NCBI GenBank assembly: GCA_018715285.1
Contig: DVLW01000194.1
Span: 1-8,732 of the forward strand
DNA length: 8,732 bases
Direction of reading: 5' to 3'
Source: Candidatus Faecivivens stercoripullorum
GTDB lineage: Bacteria; Bacillota; Clostridia; Oscillospirales; Ruminococcaceae
Positions 5,770-8,732 of this stretch are shown piece by piece; position 1 is the first letter of the stretch; each line of letters opens with the position of its first letter. The notes beneath the pieces were generated by a model. It was not told where the DNA came from and did no database searches. It saw only the letters and a program-made list of their open reading frames with translations. A program made the translations under genes and the position numbers.

Positions 5770-6513
5770 TCATGCGTGTTTGGCCACGTAAATCAGCCGC
5801 TGGGAATCTTCACGCGGCGGATCAAAACTGTCGGCGTGATAAACAGCACAAAGTTTCAGACCATGCTTTTGCAGCGACGCGGTGATCTGCTCATGGGTAT
5901 ATCCCCGTTCGGCAAAATGGTCTTCCATCCGGGTATAGGCTCCGTCCTCGTCCTGAACAAAAATGTCCAGATCCATCTCGGTCAGGTACCCTTCGCCCGG
6001 TGTGTTCTGCCAGACACAGTAGATATCATCCAGATCATACACAAAAGTATTCCCGGCCAGTATCCGCTCATGCTTGTACACGCTGTTGACGTCAAAAACA
6101 AAGACGCCGTCCTTTTCCAAAAACAGCGCCGCACGTTCAATCGCACGGTCAAAATCCGCGTACTCGGTCAGATGATTGAGCGAGTCCAGCGTCGAGATGA
6201 TGACATCCACCTTTCCCGGCAGATCAAGTTCGGTCATGCTCTGTGCAACATAGACAATGTCCGCACCCGACTGCATCCGCTTGTTCATCGCCTCGGTCAA
6301 CATCTCATAAGAATCGTCGGCACCCATGACGTCATACCCGAGTCCGGCCATCACTTCACACATGCTTCCCGTTCCGCAGCCCATGTCCAGCAGAACGCCC
6401 TTTTTCCCGCCATGACGGCGGATACATTCGTCAAAGTACCGTCCACGCGCCGGGTAATCAATCTCCAGCGTCAGCCGGTCATATACGCCGGCAAAGCTGA
6501 CATATCCGCTCAA
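5770..6513 (-). CDS. Class I SAM-dependent methyltransferase, TTG start
   Basis: The 247-residue protein is a Rossmann-fold methyltransferase. Motif I is LLDMGCGTG (41-49), the acidic residue binding the SAM ribose is Asp66 in GADDSYEML, and the post-motif segment DVIISTLDSLNHL (103-115) follows. The C-terminal half contains a beta-rich insert with the FVYDLDDIYCVW and GYLTEMDLDIF blocks. Such genes near hslO are generally annotated as methyltransferases without a known substrate. The start is TTG at 6513: AAGGGAGGG ends four to five bases upstream and overlaps the yerC stop, and no in-frame ATG precedes the SAM motif. It lies 12 bases after yerC, clearly in the same operon. Confidence 0.88.
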   Translation of the reverse strand: MSGYVSFAGVYDRLTLEIDYPARGRYFDECIRRHGGKKGVLLDMGCGTGSMCEVMAGLGYDVMGADDSYEMLTEAMNKRMQSGADIVYVAQSMTELDLPGKVDVIISTLDSLNHLTEYADFDRAIERAALFLEKDGVFVFDVNSVYKHERILAGNTFVYDLDDIYCVWQNTPGEGYLTEMDLDIFVQDEDGAYTRMEDHFAERGYTHEQITASLQKHGLKLCAVYHADSFDPPREDSQRLIYVAKHA

Positions 6514-6525
6514 AGAGACCCTCCC

Positions 6526-6825
6526 TTACTGCTCTTTTTCCGCGTCCAGGCGGTCAAATACCACCTTGTATCCGTCGCAGCCATAATCCAGCGATCTCTT
6601 GACGCGGGAAATGGTCGCGGTGGATGCTCCGGTCGAAGAGACAATATCCGAATAGACCTTCTTTTCACTGAGCATCCGTGCAACCTGAATCCGCTGGGAC
6701 ATTGCCTTCAGTTCGGGTACGGTGCAGAGATCTTCAAAAAAATTATAGCACTCTTCCATCGTCTGTAATTTGAGAATCGCCTCAAAAAGAAATTCCACAT
6801 TCAATTCGCGCAGCTTTTCGTTCAT
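6526..6825 (-). CDS. yerC: YerC/YecD family TrpR-related DNA-binding protein
   Basis: This 99-residue protein belongs to the YerC/YecD group, a Firmicute branch of the TrpR superfamily with unknown operator and ligand. The N-terminal helices (1-45) carry LQTMEECYNFFEDLCT and PELKAMSQRIQVARML. A helix-turn-helix follows at about 55-78, with the recognition part STGASTATISRVKRSL. It is not a tryptophan repressor in the proven sense, since this branch is not known to bind tryptophan. The ATG at 6825 has GGAAAGGA about 10 bases upstream. As first gene after a strong promoter it may control its own operon; a perfect palindrome lies at the predicted transcription start. Confidence 0.92.
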   Translation of the reverse strand: MNEKLRELNVEFLFEAILKLQTMEECYNFFEDLCTVPELKAMSQRIQVARMLSEKKVYSDIVSSTGASTATISRVKRSLDYGCDGYKVVFDRLDAEKEQ

Positions 6826-6878
6826 CGACAGACCAATCCTTTCCGTATCGTTTTTTCTTCTCTATTATCTACCGGTGG

Positions 6879-6893
6879 AGAACACCGTGTTCT
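6879..6893. promoter_or_regulatory. Perfect 15-base palindrome at the yerC transcription start, candidate operator
   Basis: AGAACACCGTGTTCT is a perfect 7-1-7 inverted repeat. It begins at about +1 of the predicted yerC promoter, a classic place for a repressor to block transcription. YerC itself, a dimeric TrpR-like protein encoded just downstream, is the obvious candidate ligand, but that is inference. Confidence 0.5.
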
Positions 6894-6899
6894 GATTGT

Positions 6900-6928
6900 A
6901 TTTTAATACTTCACAATATGAAAGTCAA
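6900..6928 (-). promoter_or_regulatory. Strong sigma-A-type promoter for the yerC operon
   Basis: On the minus strand TTGACT (6928-6923) and TAAAAT (6905-6900) are exactly 17 bases apart, each one base from consensus. Transcription would start near 6893, giving a leader of about 68 bases before the yerC ATG. Confidence 0.85.
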
Positions 6929-6932
6929 GGGC

Positions 6933-6959
6933 TTTCCGGAAACTTTCGTCTGTGAAAGT
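6933..6959. promoter_or_regulatory. Palindrome cluster upstream of the yerC -35 box
   Basis: Two perfect inverted repeats abut here: TTTCCGGAAA (6933-6942) and ACTTTC-six bases-GAAAGT (6942-6959). A third GAAAGT copy lies at 6920-6925 and touches the -35 box. This spacing suits binding of a dimeric regulator upstream of the promoter. No known consensus was matched. Confidence 0.4.
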
Positions 6960-6975
6960 AAAATTTAAAAAATTC

Positions 6976-7022
6976 CGTCATTTTGACGAATCTTTCCGAA
7001 GCAATTTGTCATTTGAGACGAA
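6976..7022. promoter_or_regulatory. Tandem GTCATTT-GACGAA repeats at the yqxD promoter
   Basis: GTCATTTTGACGAA (6977-6990) and GTCATTTGAGACGAA (7008-7022) are near-identical, spaced 31 bases start to start, about three helical turns. The first contains the short palindrome CGTCA-TTT-TGACG (6976-6988). The second overlaps the -35 box and spacer of the yqxD promoter, where a bound protein would interfere with polymerase. Confidence 0.35.
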
Positions 7023-7034
7023 ATGTGATATAAT
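7006..7034 (+). promoter_or_regulatory. Strong sigma-A-type promoter for the UPF0178-DUF896-HAD genes
   Basis: TTGTCA (7006-7011) and a perfect TATAAT (7029-7034) are exactly 17 bases apart. Transcription would start near 7041, giving a leader of about 74 bases before the ATG at 7115. It is back-to-back with the yerC promoter; the two predicted starts are roughly 150 bases apart. Confidence 0.85.
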
Positions 7035-7114
7035 ATCATCGAAAACCCTGTTTCGTGTGTCCGCAGTGGTTGTCCCTCTGCCGGATACTATTCCTGATGG
7101 AGGCGGTTGCTGCT

Positions 7115-7591
7115 ATGTTTACCGGTAAAATCCTGATCGATGCCGATGCCTGTCCGGTTAAACAGCTGGTCAGGGCTGAGGCACAAAAACGCGGTATCCC
7201 GCTGATTATGGTCGCCGATGACAGCCATCTGCTTCAGGATGACTATGCTACGGTCGTGACGGTCAGTCAGGGCGCAGATGCCGCTGACTATAAGCTGATC
7301 GGGTTGGCCGCTCCGGGTGACCTGGTGGTTACACAGGACTATGGCGTCGCGTCGATGGCGCTCGGAAAAGGCGCTGCCGCAATCAGTAATGAAGGGCTGA
7401 TCTTTACTGCCGATAATATCGACCGGCTTCTCTTTGAACGGCATATCAGAAGAAGACTGCGGCAAACTGGCAGAAAGTCGCCTAAAAACCGTCCGCGCAG
7501 TCCGGCTGACAACCAGCGTTTTTTGCAGGCGCTGATTTCTATTCTGGAACAGGATACAAATTCGATTGAAAAGGAGGTTCACGCTCTATGA
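7115..7591 (+). CDS. yqxD: UPF0178 (YaiI/YqxD) family protein with PIN-like features
   Basis: The 158-residue product is a UPF0178 protein, a widespread family with no settled function. The signature ILIDADACPVK is at the N-terminus (Asp9, Asp11), and GDLVVTQDYGVASMALGKGA is the second hallmark block, followed by NIDRLLFERH. The clustered acidic residues resemble the metal site of PIN-like nucleases, so an RNA-processing role is possible but unproven. The tail after about residue 115 is strongly basic (RRRLRQTGRKSPKNRPR). The ATG at 7115 is chosen because GGAGG (7099-7103) precedes it and family similarity starts there; upstream in-frame starts at 7055 (GTG) and 7097 lack a ribosome site. Its stop overlaps the next gene's start by four bases. 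Confidence 0.9.
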   Translation: MFTGKILIDADACPVKQLVRAEAQKRGIPLIMVADDSHLLQDDYATVVTVSQGADAADYKLIGLAAPGDLVVTQDYGVASMALGKGAAAISNEGLIFTADNIDRLLFERHIRRRLRQTGRKSPKNRPRSPADNQRFLQALISILEQDTNSIEKEVHAL

Positions 7592-7794
7592 CCCAGCAGC
7601 AGATCGAACGCATCAATGAACTGGCCAAAAAGAAAAAAACTGTCGGTCTGACCCCTGATGAAGAAGCTGAACAGCTTCACCTCAGACGGGAATATATCGA
7701 CAGCTACCGTGCAAACCTGCGCGCTCAGCTGGATAATACCGTCATCGTTGAGCCTGACGGTACCCGGCATAAACTGACTAAAAAGGACAACTGA
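7588..7794 (+). CDS. DUF896 (UPF0291, YnzC-like) small protein
   Basis: A 68-residue protein of the DUF896 family. It shows the family pattern throughout: ERINELAKKKKTVGLTPDEE (7-26), then LRREYIDSYRANLRAQLDN (32-50), a two-helix hairpin, and a short VIVEPDG end. B. subtilis YnzC belongs to this family and lies in an SOS-regulated operon with yneA and yneB; those partners are absent here. The ATG at 7588 overlaps the UPF0178 stop (ATGA), with AAGGAGG at 7571-7577 ten bases upstream, so translation is coupled. No LexA box was identified at the operon promoter, so SOS control is not supported in this genome. Confidence 0.92.
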   Translation: MTQQQIERINELAKKKKTVGLTPDEEAEQLHLRREYIDSYRANLRAQLDNTVIVEPDGTRHKLTKKDN

Positions 7795-7850
7795 CGCAAA
7801 AATTCATGACCGCTCTTCCCGCGGCCGGAAAAGAAAGGACACTAATAACT

Positions 7851-8534
7851 ATGCTGAAAGACCACGCGATTATCTTTGATCTGGACGGAACCCTTCTGGA
7901 TACCCTTGACGACCTCACCGCCAGCGTTAACGCTGCCATGGCTGCATGTGGACTCCCTCCTCACAGCCGGGACGAGGTACGCAATTTCGTCGGCAACGGC
8001 GTTATGCGGCTGATCGAACGGTGCGTTGAGGGCGGTCAGGAAAACCCGCAGTTCAAAAAGGCTTACGGTGCTTTCCGCCTGCATTATGCAAGCCACTGCC
8101 AGGAACACACCGCGCCGTATGAAGGCATTATCCAGATGCTGGGCAAGCTGAGAATCCAGGGCGTACCGGTCGCTGTCGTCTCCAACAAGTTCGACGCCGC
8201 TGTCAAAAAACTGTGCGACGCTTATTTCAGCGGCCTGGTTCCGGTCGCCATCGGCGAAAAAGATGGTATTAACAAAAAACCCGCTCCCGATACCGTGCTT
8301 GCTGCCCTCAAACAGCTGAAAATGCCGGTTGAATCGGCTATCTATGTCGGCGACTCTGAAGTCGATATCCAGACCGCTCACAATGCAGGTACCGGTCTGA
8401 TCTCGGTATGCTGGGGATTCAAGACACGCGAATTTCTGACCGAGAATGGCGCTGGGAAAATCGCAGAAACTCCCGGTCAGCTCTACGACATGCTGGTCGA
8501 GACTGCCGCTGAAATGGAAAAGACCGGCGCTTGA
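7851..8534 (+). CDS. HAD-superfamily phosphatase, phosphoglycolate phosphatase-like
   Basis: This 227-residue enzyme has all four HAD motifs: FDLDGTLLDT (nucleophile Asp10, acid/base Asp12), VVSNK (Ser111), NKKPAP (Lys143) and GDSEVDIQTA (Asp168, Asp172). The helical cap between motifs I and II (about 17-90) is the small C1 type of the Gph/PpaX group, which removes phosphate from 2-phosphoglycolate or pyrophosphate. Substrate cannot be fixed from sequence. The ATG at 7851 is used because AAAGGA (7835-7840) precedes it and DUF896 ends 56 bases before; an in-frame ATG at 7806 lacks a ribosome site. It is the last gene of the plus-strand group and is followed by a terminator. Confidence 0.9.
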   Translation: MLKDHAIIFDLDGTLLDTLDDLTASVNAAMAACGLPPHSRDEVRNFVGNGVMRLIERCVEGGQENPQFKKAYGAFRLHYASHCQEHTAPYEGIIQMLGKLRIQGVPVAVVSNKFDAAVKKLCDAYFSGLVPVAIGEKDGINKKPAPDTVLAALKQLKMPVESAIYVGDSEVDIQTAHNAGTGLISVCWGFKTREFLTENGAGKIAETPGQLYDMLVETAAEMEKTGA

Positions 8535-8563
8535 TTACAGCCCCTTAGCTGATAACTAACAGA

Positions 8564-8615
8564 AAAGCTCCCGTGATTCGGATAAAACCGTTTCATGGGA
8601 GCTTTGTTGTTTTTG
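8564..8615. terminator. Bidirectional rho-independent terminator between convergent genes
   Basis: AAAGCTCCCGTGA (8564-8576) pairs with TCATGGGAGCTTT (8593-8605), 13 pairs including one G-U, with CGG/CCG closing the loop. On the plus strand GTTGTTTTTG follows, terminating the HAD gene; on the minus strand the stem ends in TTTTCT, serving the gene whose stop is at 8619. Confidence 0.88.
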
Positions 8616-8618
8616 ATG

Positions 8619-8732
8619 TCATCTTAACCGGAATACTTTTTCAGCCATTGCCAGCGTTTCTGCGGCTGTTCTGGATTCATCCCGCATAATTACATGAAAT
8701 CCTGAATGCAAAAACTTATTGTAGTTTTCCTC
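8619..8732 (-). CDS. C-terminal 37 codons of an unidentified gene
   Basis: An open frame enters from the right edge of the window and ends at TGA (8621-8619). The visible product ends RDESRTAAETLAMAEKVFRLR and has an amphipathic, helix-like character. It is supported as coding by its open frame to the edge, its codon choice, and its position just before a bidirectional terminator. No family can be named from 37 residues. Confidence 0.55.
   Translation of the reverse strand, partial: EENYNKFLHSGFHVIMRDESRTAAETLAMAEKVFRLR

Noticed and set aside
5776..6768. 330-codon plus-strand open frame
   Set aside because: It is antisense to the methyltransferase and yerC genes, both with clear motifs, ribosome sites and a strong shared promoter.
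6879..6893. LexA (SOS) box, suggested by GAAC and GTTC half sites and the nearby DUF896 gene
   Set aside because: The half sites are five bases apart rather than the four of the Gram-positive LexA box, and the site lies on the yerC promoter, not the one serving DUF896. Its match to steroid-receptor elements is coincidental in bacteria.
7055..7114. Longer UPF0178 start at GTG 7055 or ATG 7097
   Set aside because: Neither has a ribosome site, whereas GGAGG precedes the ATG at 7115 and the family begins there.
1..8732. CRISPR arrays, tRNA or rRNA genes, insertion sequences, prophage or toxin-antitoxin genes
   Set aside because: No regularly spaced repeats, cloverleaf signatures, ribosomal RNA blocks, transposase or integrase motifs were seen on either strand.

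Overview
The window looks like chromosomal DNA from a low-to-moderate GC Firmicute of class Clostridia, probably an Oscillospiraceae/Ruminococcaceae-like anaerobe. This is an inference from family composition: NrdR, YerC/YecD TrpR-like protein, Hsp33, a YmdB-type phosphodiesterase, PduL, DUF2441, UPF0178, DUF896 and an HTH-LicC fusion. It also rests on strong AGGAGG-type ribosome sites and sigma-A-like promoters. No rRNA, tRNA, CRISPR array, transposase or phage gene was recognised.

Layout. (1) Bases 1-188, minus strand: the first 62 codons of nrdR, divergent from (2) a plus-strand two-gene operon at 418-2162. That operon holds a winged-helix/LicC-like nucleotidyltransferase fusion and a Pol-beta-type nucleotidyltransferase. 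(3) Bases 2163-2562: 400 bases without a convincing gene but dense in inverted repeats, bounded by tandem hairpins and a bidirectional terminator. (4) Bases 2563-3810, minus strand: an orphan pduL phosphotransacylase with its own strong promoter, preceded by a DUF2441 gene. (5) Bases 3955-6825, minus strand: a run of yerC, a SAM methyltransferase with a TTG start, hslO (Hsp33) and ymdB. It starts from a near-consensus promoter whose predicted transcription start lies on a perfect palindrome. A terminator-like hairpin interrupts the run just before hslO. (6) Bases 6826-7114: a divergent control region rich in palindromes. (7) Bases 7115-8534, plus strand: UPF0178 (YqxD), DUF896 (YnzC) and a HAD phosphatase, with a four-base overlap between the first two, then a bidirectional terminator. 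(8) Bases 8619-8732, minus strand: the last 37 codons of an unidentified gene.

How the genes fit together. Most are housekeeping or stress genes: ribonucleotide reductase control, a redox-activated chaperone, a cyclic-nucleotide phosphodiesterase and acetyl-phosphate metabolism. The least ordinary parts are the HTH-cytidylyltransferase fusion lacking its usual kinase domain and paired with a second nucleotidyltransferase, the hairpin-rich region at 2198-2534, the DUF2441 protein with a possible ADP-ribosyltransferase-like motif layout, and the palindromes between the divergent promoters near 6879-7034. I see no clear-cut new multi-gene system, and the proposals below are graded accordingly.
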